From Pyrococcus horikoshii OT3 (GTDB lineage Archaea > Methanobacteriota_B > Thermococci > Thermococcales > Thermococcaceae), in the NCBI RefSeq assembly GCF_000011105.1, contig NC_000961.1, positions 310,001 through 374,000 on the forward strand: a DNA stretch of 64,000 nucleotides, given 5' to 3'. How positions within the stretch are numbered: the first letter of the stretch is position 1; every line of letters begins with the position of its first letter. This document shows positions 32,439 through 41,400 of the stretch, in pieces. Made by a program: the position numbers and the translations under genes. Under the pieces are notes generated by a model that was not told the origin of the DNA, did not search any database, and saw nothing but the letters and a program-made list of their open reading frames with translations.

Positions 32439-33422
32439 GTGAAGGTCCTCATAATGGCCGGAGGCTATGCGACGAGGCTTTGGCCGATAACCAAGGATAA
32501 TCCCAAGGCCCTCCTACCCTTAGGTAATAAGACGATACTAGAGTACATCCTCGAGAAGGTTAGGGAGCTGGATGTTGACGTTTACATCTCAACAAATAGG
32601 TTCTTTGCTGAGAAGTTCAGGAAGTACGATGTAGAGCTTATAGTCGAGGATACCGTTCATGAGGAGGAAAAGCTAGGAACTATAGCCGCTATGAGGAATG
32701 CCCTTAACATCCTGGGCGAGGATGATTACCTAATAGTTGCCGGCGATAACGTGTTCTCCTTCTCCCTTAAGGACTTCGTTGATAACTTCTCTGGGAAAAC
32801 CCTTATAGCGGTTTACGACGTTGGTGATTTTGAGCTAGCAAAGAGGTATGGAGTTGTAGTCCTTGAGAAGGATAGGGTTATAGACTTCGAGGAGAAGCCC
32901 GCTAATCCCAAGAGTACACTGATAAGCACCGGGGTTTACCTCTTCCCTAGGGATGTCATGAAGCTCCTTAATGAATACCTCGAGGATGGGAACAAGGATT
33001 CCCCCGGCTACTTCCTCCAGTGGCTCCTTAAGAGAGGGGAGGAGATAAGGGCTTACAGGTTCGATGGCTACTGGTACGACATAGGTTCCGCGGATAGTTA
33101 CCTTGAAGCAATGAAGACCCTGCTTAAGGAGAGCTACATAGAGGAGATCCAGATAAGCCCCTACGCAAAGATAATACCTCCGGTGGTTATAAAGAAGGGG
33201 ACTAAGATAATGGGGAGATCGATAATAGGCCCCTACGCCTACATAGGCGAGGAATGCATAATAGAGAATTCTGATATAAGCGATTCCATAATATTCCCGA
33301 GGACTGTGATAAGGAACTCCACTATATGGCGCTCTATTATAGATGAAAAGTGCGAGATAAGGAACCTCGAGCTGAGGAAGAGCCTAGTTGGAGGCCACGC
33401 AAAGATCCAGAGGGGAGATTAA
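32439..33422 (+). CDS. Sugar-phosphate nucleotidylyltransferase with left-handed beta-helix
   Basis: The first 230 residues form a nucleotidyltransferase: LIMAGGYATRLWPITKDNPKALLPLGNK (activation loop), VAGDNVFSF (metal Asp) and DFEEKPANPKS, followed by a C-terminal hexapeptide-repeat helix (IIPPVVIKKGT, IIGPYAYIGEEC, and so on). Members make NDP-glucose or GDP-mannose; the MAGGxATRLWP form is closest to glucose-1-phosphate thymidylyl/uridylyl types, but the base is not certain. GTG 32439 starts 14 bases after the ATPase stop, with GGTTGGTGA upstream. It converges on the DUF1616 gene by 4 bases. Confidence 0.87.
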   Translation: MKVLIMAGGYATRLWPITKDNPKALLPLGNKTILEYILEKVRELDVDVYISTNRFFAEKFRKYDVELIVEDTVHEEEKLGTIAAMRNALNILGEDDYLIVAGDNVFSFSLKDFVDNFSGKTLIAVYDVGDFELAKRYGVVVLEKDRVIDFEEKPANPKSTLISTGVYLFPRDVMKLLNEYLEDGNKDSPGYFLQWLLKRGEEIRAYRFDGYWYDIGSADSYLEAMKTLLKESYIEEIQISPYAKIIPPVVIKKGTKIMGRSIIGPYAYIGEECIIENSDISDSIIFPRTVIRNSTIWRSIIDEKCEIRNLELRKSLVGGHAKIQRGD

Positions 33423-34402
33423 ATTCCCTTAACTTGAACGTTGAGCTTTAGGCTCTGTATCGTCCCATTTATTGCTTCAAGTATCCTCCATGCCTCGCTG
33501 TCAGCACAGTTCTCACCTTCTAAGCATTCCTTAGGTATTGGCGGTTCCCTATCCTTGAACAGGAGGAACCACACTTGCCATCTTCCCGGCCTGTTTATGC
33601 TGAAGGTGTAGTTAGTTTCGAACTGCGGCGTCCAGTTACCCTCTATGTTCACGGGGATCGGGGGGAGCGTTACGTTAAAGGTGTGCATCAGGTACATCTC
33701 GTGTATCGTAGTTTCGTTTGTCGTGAAGTTGTAGGTTAAATTTACCAACCATATCTCGACGTAGTAAGTGACGTTCCTGTGCTCGTGGTTCACTATCCCT
33801 ATTATTACCGTCCCATTCTGGCCTACGAAGAGCTTTGTAGGATAATCACTCGCTTTTCCCTTTGGCCCTAGTATGTAAAATTCGGTAAAGGCTTCACCTG
33901 GCTTTGGATGCGTTATAACGTAAGCGAGAACTCCGATAGATGCAACTATAGCTATGATGAGGATCACGGTGAGGGCCTTATCCACTGTGCTCGCTTCCTC
34001 CCATTCGAGCTCCCTCTTAAGATCCTCAATGGTTATCCAGGGTATCCAAGGCTTTATCGCATTCTTCCTCCTGTACATCGCTATTATGGAAAAGACAACG
34101 ACGAAAATTGTTAAGGAAACTAGGATCGGTATTAACCTTATCCCCCAGGGGGTGTAGTTAAGAACCAATCCTATCAGTGGAACTATGGCTATGCTGAGTC
34201 CGAAGCTCAATGCTAACCTTTCGAGGTTATCCAGCTCTTTCCTCTCGGGGAATAGGGATGTAACGAAGACGTAGCCGGGGAAGAAGAGAACGAAGGCTAA
34301 CCCCAGGATTTTCCTTATAATGCTATCTGGGGCAACGAAGATTATTAGATCTAACAGGAGGGATAGGACTATTACGCTTATCAGATCCCAGTACTTCCTC
34401 AT
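33419..34402 (-). CDS. DUF1616 membrane protein
   Basis: A 327-residue protein with four N-terminal membrane helices. The DUF1616 hallmark GLAFVLFFPGYVFVTSLFPERKELDNLERLALSFGLSIAIVPLIG is clear. Another helix near residue 145 is followed by an outward beta-rich domain with several NxT/S sites (YNFTTN, FNVT, NYTFS). The family is archaeal and of unknown function, often near glycan or S-layer genes. It ends the minus-strand run that begins at 35397 and overlaps the nucleotidyltransferase stop. Confidence 0.85.
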   Translation of the reverse strand: MRKYWDLISVIVLSLLLDLIIFVAPDSIIRKILGLAFVLFFPGYVFVTSLFPERKELDNLERLALSFGLSIAIVPLIGLVLNYTPWGIRLIPILVSLTIFVVVFSIIAMYRRKNAIKPWIPWITIEDLKRELEWEEASTVDKALTVILIIAIVASIGVLAYVITHPKPGEAFTEFYILGPKGKASDYPTKLFVGQNGTVIIGIVNHEHRNVTYYVEIWLVNLTYNFTTNETTIHEMYLMHTFNVTLPPIPVNIEGNWTPQFETNYTFSINRPGRWQVWFLLFKDREPPIPKECLEGENCADSEAWRILEAINGTIQSLKLNVQVKGI

Positions 34403-34406
34403 GCTC

Positions 34407-34649
34407 TCACCCTGATAGGACTTCGTAAACCTTCTTAGCCACTATTATCGCGAAGACTATCAGGAGGATCTCGACGAGTGGCTTTATATTCTCCTTTTGC
34501 TCCTTCGAGAGGAACAAGCTCCCAACCTCTAGGACTATCAGTAATCCTATTAAGGTGAGCGTTAGGAAGACGTCGACACTCTTAGTTGCTAGGGCCGAAG
34601 CTATTATCCAGGCTGAGAGAAAGAGGGTTATGTAATCCTCTACATCCAC
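34407..34649 (-). CDS. Small membrane protein
   Basis: An 80-residue protein with three predicted helices (about 7-23, 27-46 and 59-74), the last two separated by a charged KEQKEN loop. No family recognised. It overlaps the preceding cysteine-rich gene by 10 bases and stops 4 bases before the DUF1616 start, so it is embedded in the same operon. Confidence 0.6.
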   Translation of the reverse strand: MDVEDYITLFLSAWIIASALATKSVDVFLTLTLIGLLIVLEVGSLFLSKEQKENIKPLVEILLIVFAIIVAKKVYEVLSG

Positions 34650-34837
34650 TCCCTAACACCCCCTAGCTTCCTGGCCTTTATCCTTATCCTTTTCCCGGTT
34701 ATGGAGAACTCCTCGCTTTCAATGATCTGCTTGCTTCCCTTGGCTAATGCGAGGAGTATTGATGAGCATATGGGACAGGCAAGCTGGTTGCAACTGCTGA
34801 TGTTCCTCCTGCAGAAAGCAATATCCTGGGGCTCCAC
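34640..34837 (-). CDS. Small cysteine-rich protein
   Basis: A 65-residue protein starting at a GTG with the pattern CRRNISSCNQLACPICSS, four cysteines within 20 residues, then a basic C-terminal part. This may bind a metal or an FeS cluster. The open frame continues upstream to include PCQGVYIEESEEG without a start codon, so the true start is uncertain. Co-directional with the neighbouring membrane genes. Family unknown. Confidence 0.5.
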   Translation of the reverse strand: MEPQDIAFCRRNISSCNQLACPICSSILLALAKGSKQIIESEEFSITGKRIRIKARKLGGVREWM

Positions 34838-34866
34838 GTAAATTTCAAATCCTTCCTCGCTCTCCT

Positions 34867-35397
34867 CTATGTAGACGCCTTGGCAAGGTTGAGTGCTTTT
34901 AGAACTGAGGATGATGCACTCTCGACCTCTCCAACGCTCGTTATCTCTCCCTCAAGGTGTTCCTCAAACTTCTCTAGGAGTTCTAGCCCGGGGGACCTTA
35001 AAAGGAGGCCCATCTGTCTCTCGCTCCCAACGTTCGTTAGAAAAACTATATCTTCCCCAAACCTTCCAGGATCTATGTCGAAGTCCTTCCTTAATGGAAT
35101 GAAGAGCCCTCCCTTTGGTAAGTTCTCATAGGGGGGAATGTACAGGGCGTTACCTTCGAGCTCCAGATCCTCAACGATCCTCCTCAAGCTCTCATGATAA
35201 GCCCTTAAGGTTAGGGAAAGCGTAGATCTCTTCACGTACTCTTGGCCTTTAATCGTTAAAACTATCGCTCCCAGGAAAATTCCGGCCAATCCCATGTTAA
35301 TAAAGTCGGAATTCCCACTAACTACGGAGTACAGCAGCATCATAGTCCCTATAAGAGCTATCGAAATCCCCGAGATTAGCTCGAGTTTAACCCTCAC
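34867..35397 (-). CDS. Membrane protein of unknown function
   Basis: A 176-residue protein with two N-terminal membrane helices (LISGISIALIGTMMLLYSVVSG and INMGLAGIFLGAIVLTI). The roughly 120-residue cytoplasmic part includes LYIPPYENLPKGGLFIPLRK and GLLLRSPGLELLEKFEEHLE. The first in-frame start is TTG 35406; I chose GTG 35397 because it falls at the position expected for a leaderless transcript from the TATA box at 35419-35426. It heads the minus-strand run to DUF1616 and is divergent from the secreted DUF4129-type gene. Confidence 0.6.
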   Translation of the reverse strand: MRVKLELISGISIALIGTMMLLYSVVSGNSDFINMGLAGIFLGAIVLTIKGQEYVKRSTLSLTLRAYHESLRRIVEDLELEGNALYIPPYENLPKGGLFIPLRKDFDIDPGRFGEDIVFLTNVGSERQMGLLLRSPGLELLEKFEEHLEGEITSVGEVESASSSVLKALNLAKAST

Positions 35398-35418
35398 GCA
35401 CTCCAATAATTGGCAATG

Positions 35419-35426
35419 TTTTAAAA
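35419..35426. promoter_or_regulatory. Shared palindromic TATA box
   Basis: TTTTAAAA is self-complementary and lies midway between two divergent genes. Its centre (35422-35423) is about 30 bases from ATG 35453 on the plus strand and about 25 bases from GTG 35397 on the minus strand, so one box could place both transcript starts at or very near the start codons. Confidence 0.55.
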
Positions 35427-35452
35427 GGTTACTTAGTTATTCTGGCGTGGAA

Positions 35453-37195
35453 ATGAGAAAGCTCTTAGCGCTACTACTCCTAACAGTACTCATAGGTCCG
35501 GTTGTAGCTGAAGTTAGACAGGTACCACTTAGCGAGGTTAGGGAAAATGATGAGGGGTATTATCTATTCTTCTCCACTCTCCTGAAGCTCAGCGGGGAGG
35601 CCCTTGAGGATGTTGCGGAGGAAAATTTGAACTCAACCCTTCCTCAGAGGATTCAGGGAATAATTAACGCAACCCTTGTAGAATCTCAACTCTACGGTAG
35701 CTCGAGGATCGAGGATTTTCTACCTCCTTTCATCACCCTGGGAGAGGGAATAATGGAGATCTCTGATGGGCAGAGGATGATCCTTAACTCAACTTCACTT
35801 CCTGAAAAGCTTTCGGGGCTTTCCATGATGAGTAAAGGGGTTGAGAAGTGCGAGATCTCAATCTCGGAGATATCTGGGCTTAAGTTCAAGATGAGCAACG
35901 GAACGTTCAAATACCTGGATGTTTCAAAAGTTAAAGATGAGTTAGACAAGGTTAAAGACCTCGTGAGGACTTATAGTTTCATTCTACAGAGAAGGGAGGG
36001 GAAGGAATTCGTCCTGTACACTTCCGACTTAAACCCCTTTGTCCTGGAGAACGTGAGCTTTTACGGCTTTGCTCCCAATTTCTCTAGGGTTACAATTTTC
36101 ATTGGAAACGAGAGCTTGGAGGCAGAGCTAAGAAATGATAGGTTCTACGCGAACTACACGTTCTTAAAACCTGGCCTTTACAGGGTTTATGCCCTCGGGG
36201 TTAAGGAGAATAAAAGTTTAGTTACATCAAATTCCCTAACGTTAAACGTTACAAGGATCTCGACGAGGATAGTAGTCCCTCGACTTGTTACCGCTAGGAT
36301 CTTTGAGAACTTCACCGTCAATGGTAGCCTTGTTGACTACTATGGGAGATATGTCAGCGGCTCGATATTCGTCAATGGGAAGGAGCTTAGGGTTAACGGA
36401 ACTTTTTCAATAAGGTTTAGCTTCTCCAAATACGGGAACTACAGCATAACTATTTTTTACCCGGGAAGTGAAGTTTACTCCCCCTCGAAAGCTGAGGTTA
36501 AGCTTACCATACTCAGGTTACCGGTTAACTTGAGCATCTCCGTGGATAAGGATAAGGTTAGGAAGGGGGAATCCATAAGGGTTGAAGGGAACATAAGCCT
36601 TGGGGGTGTCCCTGTTAAGGTGTGCGTTGATGAAGAATGCTTTTCAACTCTTTCCAGGGAAGGGAAGTTTAATGCTACCGTTAAGATGAACGAAACAGGG
36701 AGTCACGAGATTTACGCGGTCTTCGAGGGGAGCGAGCTTTACGAGCCCGCTAAGTCGAACGTTGTTGAGGTTGAGGTCTACTCCTATCCAATCCTTGAGG
36801 TTTCCCTAGTCTTAGCTTCCCTGTTCCTGGGTTACTTACTGCTCAACCTACCAAAAAGGAGGAGAAGGGGAATTATAGTTGACTATGAGGAGATAAAAGC
36901 CCTACTTAAGGAGGAAAAGAAGGAAGAAATTGAGAGAAGGAAGGGAATAAGGGATTACTACAGGAATCTATACTTTAGGCTGATAAAAACATTAAACTTG
37001 AGCAGAAGCACAACGCCCAGGGAGTTGCTTTCCCTGTTCAAGGGTAAGGAAATATACGAGGGATTGAGGGAGGTTACCTTGATACACGAGAGGAGCGTTT
37101 ACGGGATGAAGAGGTTAAGGGTTGAAGAAGTTAAGAGGTTCTTCAGGGCCTTAGCTAGTGTTATCATCTCCCTCATCCTGGGTGAGGGAAGATGA
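35453..37195 (+). CDS. Membrane-anchored protein with Ig-like repeats and DUF4129-like cytoplasmic domain
   Basis: A 580-residue protein. It opens with a signal peptide (RKLLALLLLTVLIGPVVA), then has a helical ectodomain, two or three Ig-like beta domains with many NxS/T sites (about 240-440), a membrane helix ILEVSLVLASLFLGYLLLNL near 447-466 and a basic KRRRRG stop. A cytoplasmic tail contains TTPRELLSLF and a predicted DUF4129-like helix bundle. An upstream in-frame start at 35294 is rejected because the signal peptide begins at ATG 35453. It overlaps the next gene by 4 bases and leads the MoxR/DUF58 operon. Confidence 0.72.
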   Translation: MRKLLALLLLTVLIGPVVAEVRQVPLSEVRENDEGYYLFFSTLLKLSGEALEDVAEENLNSTLPQRIQGIINATLVESQLYGSSRIEDFLPPFITLGEGIMEISDGQRMILNSTSLPEKLSGLSMMSKGVEKCEISISEISGLKFKMSNGTFKYLDVSKVKDELDKVKDLVRTYSFILQRREGKEFVLYTSDLNPFVLENVSFYGFAPNFSRVTIFIGNESLEAELRNDRFYANYTFLKPGLYRVYALGVKENKSLVTSNSLTLNVTRISTRIVVPRLVTARIFENFTVNGSLVDYYGRYVSGSIFVNGKELRVNGTFSIRFSFSKYGNYSITIFYPGSEVYSPSKAEVKLTILRLPVNLSISVDKDKVRKGESIRVEGNISLGGVPVKVCVDEECFSTLSREGKFNATVKMNETGSHEIYAVFEGSELYEPAKSNVVEVEVYSYPILEVSLVLASLFLGYLLLNLPKRRRRGIIVDYEEIKALLKEEKKEEIERRKGIRDYYRNLYFRLIKTLNLSRSTTPRELLSLFKGKEIYEGLREVTLIHERSVYGMKRLRVEEVKRFFRALASVIISLILGEGR

Positions 37196-38184
37196 GGAGA
37201 GCTCTCTACGTGATCCTAGTGATCTTCGGGATAACCTTCCTGATAACACCGGTTAGCATTCCCCTCTTCCTTTCGAACGCTGAATTCAGCATGCTGAACA
37301 CGAAGTGGAACGGAATCTCCAGCTTCGCGAAGATGATCTACGAGAGGAAAGGCTTGGTGATCCCGTTAATGGATAGCCTAAACAACGTCGAGCTCAAGGG
37401 AGGAACTTTACTGATAGTCGGCCCCGACTTGAGGTATTCCTCACTTGAGATTGAGAAGATAAGGGATTTCCTTAATGAAGGGGGAACCCTAATCCTAATG
37501 GATGACTTCGGAACTGGGAACGAGATCCTTAAGGGTTTAAACTTAAGCATAAGGTTCTCCAGGAAAGTTCCCGTGGAGCCCTTCTACTTCAAGGATTACA
37601 GGCTACCCATAGTTACCGACATAAGGGATCCCGTCTTATCCAGGAACGTAACTTACATAGTGCTGAACTATCCAGCGGTAATCGTTGGATTTGGTGAAGG
37701 GAATGTATACACGAGCAGGGTTACCCTCCTGGGAAAGGACTTCAGGAGTTATCCTATACTTGTTGAGCTTAAGTATGGGAACGGAAGGATCGTGCTCTTC
37801 TCGGATCCTAGCGTTTTCACGAACGAGATGATAAAGATGAACAGGAACTTCGCGGAGAACTTCATAGACGAGTTCATAAATCCCCCGGTTTACGTGGATG
37901 AAGCCCACCACTCGAACTTCAATCCTTACTATGCTGGAACCATAGTCGTTAGGAGGAGCTTGGATAGGGAAAAATCCTTTTACGTAGTCTTAGCGGTTGC
38001 TGGATTAGCCCTATTCGTGGAAAGTGGGTTAGCTTTTGAGTTGTTTAACCTGGTAATATCCCTAGCTATTAAAATCTTCGTTAGGGGGGAGAAGGTTAGG
38101 GTTGAGGATGTGGTTGAAAAGCTAGCTAAGGAAGGCTACGACAGGAAAATCCTGGAGAGGATAGTCAGGGAAGTTGGTGGTTGA
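37192..38184 (+). CDS. DUF4350-like membrane protein
   Basis: A 330-residue protein with an N-terminal helix (ALYVILVIFGITFLITPVSIPLFL). A Rossmann-like DUF4350 region follows: LLIVGPDLRYSS, IRDFLNEGGTLILMDDFGTGNEIL and RIVLFSDPSVFTNEMI. Near residue 270 is a membrane helix FYVVLAVAGLALFVESGLAF and a short cytoplasmic tail. DUF4350 genes are usual neighbours of MoxR and DUF58 genes in archaea and actinobacteria. Overlaps both neighbours, so it is translationally coupled within the operon. Confidence 0.75.
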   Translation: MRRALYVILVIFGITFLITPVSIPLFLSNAEFSMLNTKWNGISSFAKMIYERKGLVIPLMDSLNNVELKGGTLLIVGPDLRYSSLEIEKIRDFLNEGGTLILMDDFGTGNEILKGLNLSIRFSRKVPVEPFYFKDYRLPIVTDIRDPVLSRNVTYIVLNYPAVIVGFGEGNVYTSRVTLLGKDFRSYPILVELKYGNGRIVLFSDPSVFTNEMIKMNRNFAENFIDEFINPPVYVDEAHHSNFNPYYAGTIVVRRSLDREKSFYVVLAVAGLALFVESGLAFELFNLVISLAIKIFVRGEKVRVEDVVEKLAKEGYDRKILERIVREVGG

Positions 38185-38185
38185 A

Positions 38186-39115
38186 ATGGACGGTAGGAAG
38201 TTCCTTAAGCTGCTGAAGGAAGAGGTTCATAAAGCGGTCGTTGGGAAGGATGACGTTATAGAGTTATTAGCTATAGCCCTCTTAGCCGAGGGGCACGTTA
38301 TGATAGAGGGGGTCCCTGGCGTTGCAAAGACGACGATAGCTAAGAGCTTCGCCCAAGTATTGGGCTTAAAGTTCTCGAGGATACAGCTTACCCCTGATTT
38401 ACTACCCGCTGATATACTGGGTACCGTGTATTATGATCAATCCGATGGCCTCTGGAAGATAAAGAAGGGCCCAATATTTGCGAACGTAGTCTTAGCCGAT
38501 GAGATAAACAGGGCCCAGCCGAAGACTCAATCCGCTCTACTGGAAGCGATGCAGGAGAGGCAAGTTACCATAGAGGGGAGAACCTTTCCGCTCGAGAAAC
38601 CCTTCATGGTTATAGCAACTAAGAATCCTATAGAGTTCGAAGGTGTTTATAACCTCCCCGAAGCCCAGGTGGACAGGTTCATGCTCAACATAAAGATAGG
38701 TTACCCAACAAGGGAAGAGGAGGTTGAGATGCTGAGGAAGAAGGATAGGGGGGAGCTTGGGGAAGTTGGAAGGATTTTCTCTAGGGAGCAGATAGTTAGG
38801 ATGATAAATGAGGTTAAGAGGGTTAAAACCAGTGAGGAAGTGCTGCACTACCTTTACGAGATAGTCAACGAGACGAGGAAGGATGAGAGGCTCATAGTCG
38901 GTGCTTCCCCCAGGGCTAGCGAGCATTTGCTTTACGCTTCAAAGGCTAAAGCTTTCCTTGAGGGTAGGGATTACGTGATTCCAGATGATGTGAAATTCCT
39001 AGCGGTTCCAGTCTTAGCCCATAGGCTTTTGATTAAGGCCGAGCACGAGATCGAGGGGATTAAGGGTGAAGACATAGTCAGGGAGATCCTGGAGAGGGTT
39101 GAGGTGCCCATATGA
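38186..39115 (+). CDS. MoxR-family AAA+ ATPase
   Basis: A 310-residue AAA+ chaperone-like ATPase. EGVPGVAKTTIAKSFAQ is Walker A, VVLADEINRAQPKTQSALLEAMQERQVT is the Walker B and beta-hairpin insert typical of MoxR, and PFMVIATKNPIEFEGVYNLPEAQVDRFML is the sensor region. MoxR proteins work with von Willebrand-type or DUF58 partners to mature or assemble complexes; the DUF58 gene follows directly (ATGA overlap). I chose ATG 38186 with GGTGG 5 bases upstream over the TTG 38174 inside the previous gene. Confidence 0.93.
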   Translation: MDGRKFLKLLKEEVHKAVVGKDDVIELLAIALLAEGHVMIEGVPGVAKTTIAKSFAQVLGLKFSRIQLTPDLLPADILGTVYYDQSDGLWKIKKGPIFANVVLADEINRAQPKTQSALLEAMQERQVTIEGRTFPLEKPFMVIATKNPIEFEGVYNLPEAQVDRFMLNIKIGYPTREEEVEMLRKKDRGELGEVGRIFSREQIVRMINEVKRVKTSEEVLHYLYEIVNETRKDERLIVGASPRASEHLLYASKAKAFLEGRDYVIPDDVKFLAVPVLAHRLLIKAEHEIEGIKGEDIVREILERVEVPI

Positions 39116-40380
39116 AGAGGGAAGACGCTTTGCTAACTCTCATAGGGGTTGATCTGCTTTACGGTTACTTGAGCAATAACTTAGCATCCTCCCTATTTGC
39201 CTTCCTCCTATTCCTCTACATACTTCACGAGAGGATTAACTTTAATCCCAAGGTTGACGTTGAGGTTAAGCTACCCGAGAGGCTTGAGGAGGGTAAGATT
39301 ACAGAGGTAAATGTAGTCGTAAGGAATAGAGGTAGCAAAGGTATTCTAGAGGTTAAAATCGAGGGGGAAGATCTAATTGGCGAAGCTAAGAGGGTGAAGC
39401 TCGATAGCGGGGAGAAGCTCGTTAAGCTTAGCGTTAAACCCCTGAACAAGGGGGATAAGGTGCTCAAGGTTAAGGCTTTATTCGAGGATGAGCTCAACCT
39501 TTACTACAGCGAAGTTTACGAGGCGGAATTTTCCATCCAGGTTCTTCCCTCCGTTGATTCCATTAGGGAAGCAGCGAGGGAAGAGGTAAGCATTAGGATG
39601 AGGGAAGCCCTAAAGAAGGGGAAGATAGGGGTTGAGAGTACCGAGCTCTACGGTTTGAGGGAGTACCTTCCTGGGGATGACGTTAGGAGGATAGACTGGA
39701 AAGCTACGACAAGGCTTAGGAAGTTAATAGTCAAGGAGTTCATGAGGGAGAGCGAGGGAGATGTTTACATAGTCCTAGATGCAACCAGGGAGATGAGGAA
39801 GAGGATTAGGAGGAGTAAGATCGATTACGCCTCCTCCCTGGTTCTCTATATAGCTACGATCCTTATAAGGAGTAATAAGAGGGTTGGGCTAATCCTCTTC
39901 TCTGAGGATGAATTCAAGGTTGTGAAGCCCGAAAAGGGTTCTGAGCAACTGGAGAGGATTAGGGAAACCCTAAGGTTTAAACCGCTGAAGGGTTTAACAA
40001 GCTTCAAGGGCGAAGTTGGTAGGTTAAAAACCTGGGACTTCCTAAGGAAGCTCTTCCCCAGGAAGAGGAGAGGCGTGGAAGAGGCTTTGCTAAGCATAAG
40101 AAATCCATCCTACGTGATCCTCATAACGGATTTAATGAGCAATACTCCTAGGCTTTACTCAGCGGTTTCAATGGTTAAGAAGAAGCATAAAGTGATTATT
40201 CTATCCCCTAACCCGGTATTGTTCTATTCGGGAGAGCTGGATGAGGAAACTTTGAGATTCCTCTACGAGAAGTACAGGGAGAGGGAAAGGATCTTGAGGA
40301 AGTTCAACTCCCTAGTTCCAACCGTTGATTTGGGCCCGAGCGATTACGGAAGGGAAGTCTTGGAGGTGCTTGAGGGGTGA
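39112..40380 (+). CDS. DUF58 protein, MoxR partner
   Basis: A 422-residue protein with an N-terminal hydrophobic segment, a beta-sandwich region, and the DUF58 signature LREYLPGDDVRRIDWKATTRLRKLIVKEF near residues 182-210. It is followed by a vWA-like fold (VYIVLDATREMRK with the MIDAS-type DxT). DUF58 proteins are thought to be recruited by MoxR ATPases. It is coupled to both neighbours by short overlaps. Confidence 0.9.
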   Translation: MKREDALLTLIGVDLLYGYLSNNLASSLFAFLLFLYILHERINFNPKVDVEVKLPERLEEGKITEVNVVVRNRGSKGILEVKIEGEDLIGEAKRVKLDSGEKLVKLSVKPLNKGDKVLKVKALFEDELNLYYSEVYEAEFSIQVLPSVDSIREAAREEVSIRMREALKKGKIGVESTELYGLREYLPGDDVRRIDWKATTRLRKLIVKEFMRESEGDVYIVLDATREMRKRIRRSKIDYASSLVLYIATILIRSNKRVGLILFSEDEFKVVKPEKGSEQLERIRETLRFKPLKGLTSFKGEVGRLKTWDFLRKLFPRKRRGVEEALLSIRNPSYVILITDLMSNTPRLYSAVSMVKKKHKVIILSPNPVLFYSGELDEETLRFLYEKYRERERILRKFNSLVPTVDLGPSDYGREVLEVLEG

Positions 40381-40892
40381 TATGGATCCTTGCTAGCTTA
40401 ATAGCTGGGATCGCATTAAGGGCTTGGAGCGTTTTCATCTTACCCTTGGCTTACATAATTGGTAGGAGGAACAGGGATCTAGGGTTGTTGACTTACTTCC
40501 TGTACGGGGTTCTATTAGTTAGGGAGGTATTTGTGAGGGATTTGATCTCGGAGGAAGCTTTCGTGAGCTTGGGCCTTCTGGTCCCTTCTGTTTTGGCGTT
40601 GAGGGAGATAGGGGAAGAGTTTAGGGTTGACGTTAGGGGATTAGTGGGATTGGGTGTTATGTCCCTCGGGTTTATATATAAGCCCGCTTTAGTTCTTGGA
40701 GTTATTATTACTGGAATTAGTTCTATACCATGGATCGAGCTCTCGATCTTAACCCTTCTCTTCCTTGTGAGTTACGTGGCTAGAGAGCATCAGGAGCTAG
40801 TAGTTGTGGGCTTCGTGCTCGTGATGTCAATATTATTGGCTAAACCAATTGAGAGGAGGGAGATGAGAGTTAAAAGTGGAAGGGGATTTTAA
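40377..40892 (+). CDS. Hydrophobic membrane protein, last gene of MoxR operon
   Basis: A 171-residue protein with at least five or six membrane helices and little soluble sequence; family not recognised. The GTG at 40377 overlaps the DUF58 stop (GTGA) and a GAGGGG run just upstream is the ribosome site. Position in the operon suggests it anchors or scaffolds the MoxR/DUF58 assembly. The gap 40893-40995 is non-coding. Confidence 0.65.
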   Translation: MIWILASLIAGIALRAWSVFILPLAYIIGRRNRDLGLLTYFLYGVLLVREVFVRDLISEEAFVSLGLLVPSVLALREIGEEFRVDVRGLVGLGVMSLGFIYKPALVLGVIITGISSIPWIELSILTLLFLVSYVAREHQELVVVGFVLVMSILLAKPIERREMRVKSGRGF

Positions 40893-40995
40893 GAAAATTA
40901 TATTTTTTGTAGTTGAGAGATACGTTTCCTGGGGTTATTTTTAAAAGAGATAAGTTGGGGTATCTATTTTAGCCCAGGTATAAACCGACCGGAGA

Positions 40996-41400
40996 TTATT
41001 CCACGTACTCCGCTTTTATTTTAAGCTTCTTTGCAATCCTCCATTGCTCTTTGTCGCTAGTTAAAAGCTTGCCATATCTTTTTGCCTGGGCTAGGTAAAG
41101 TGCATCGTAAACCGGAATACTCCAGTTGATAGCTATGCTCATAGCATCCTTGAGGTAATGCTCAAAGGGTTCAAAATTTATGACATCCTCTTCAAGCCTC
41201 TTCAATGCTTTGAGCATTATTCCAACCTCTTCAGCTGATACAACTTTGTATAGCACGTAATGCTTCCAGATGGCGTTTGAGACCTCAGCTAAAGCTAGGG
41301 TTAGGGAGTGCGGATCATCTAGCAGGTATTTTCTGACTTCCTCCCAATTCTCTTCCCTTAATATGTATTTAGCTATGGATGATGCGTCAATTACTATCAC
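40996..41400 (-). CDS. vapC: VapC-type PIN ribonuclease toxin
   Basis: A 134-residue PIN domain with all expected acidic residues: Asp5 (MIVIDAS), Glu39 (ALAEVSN), Asp99 (VYDALYLAQA) and Asp116 (TSDKE). VapC toxins are Mg2+-dependent RNases, typically cutting tRNA or rRNA. The start is a GTG at 41400, overlapping the VapB 3' end by 14 bases. This is the only one of the window's recognisable VapC toxins that looks intact. Confidence 0.92.
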   Translation of the reverse strand: MIVIDASSIAKYILREENWEEVRKYLLDDPHSLTLALAEVSNAIWKHYVLYKVVSAEEVGIMLKALKRLEEDVINFEPFEHYLKDAMSIAINWSIPVYDALYLAQAKRYGKLLTSDKEQWRIAKKLKIKAEYVE

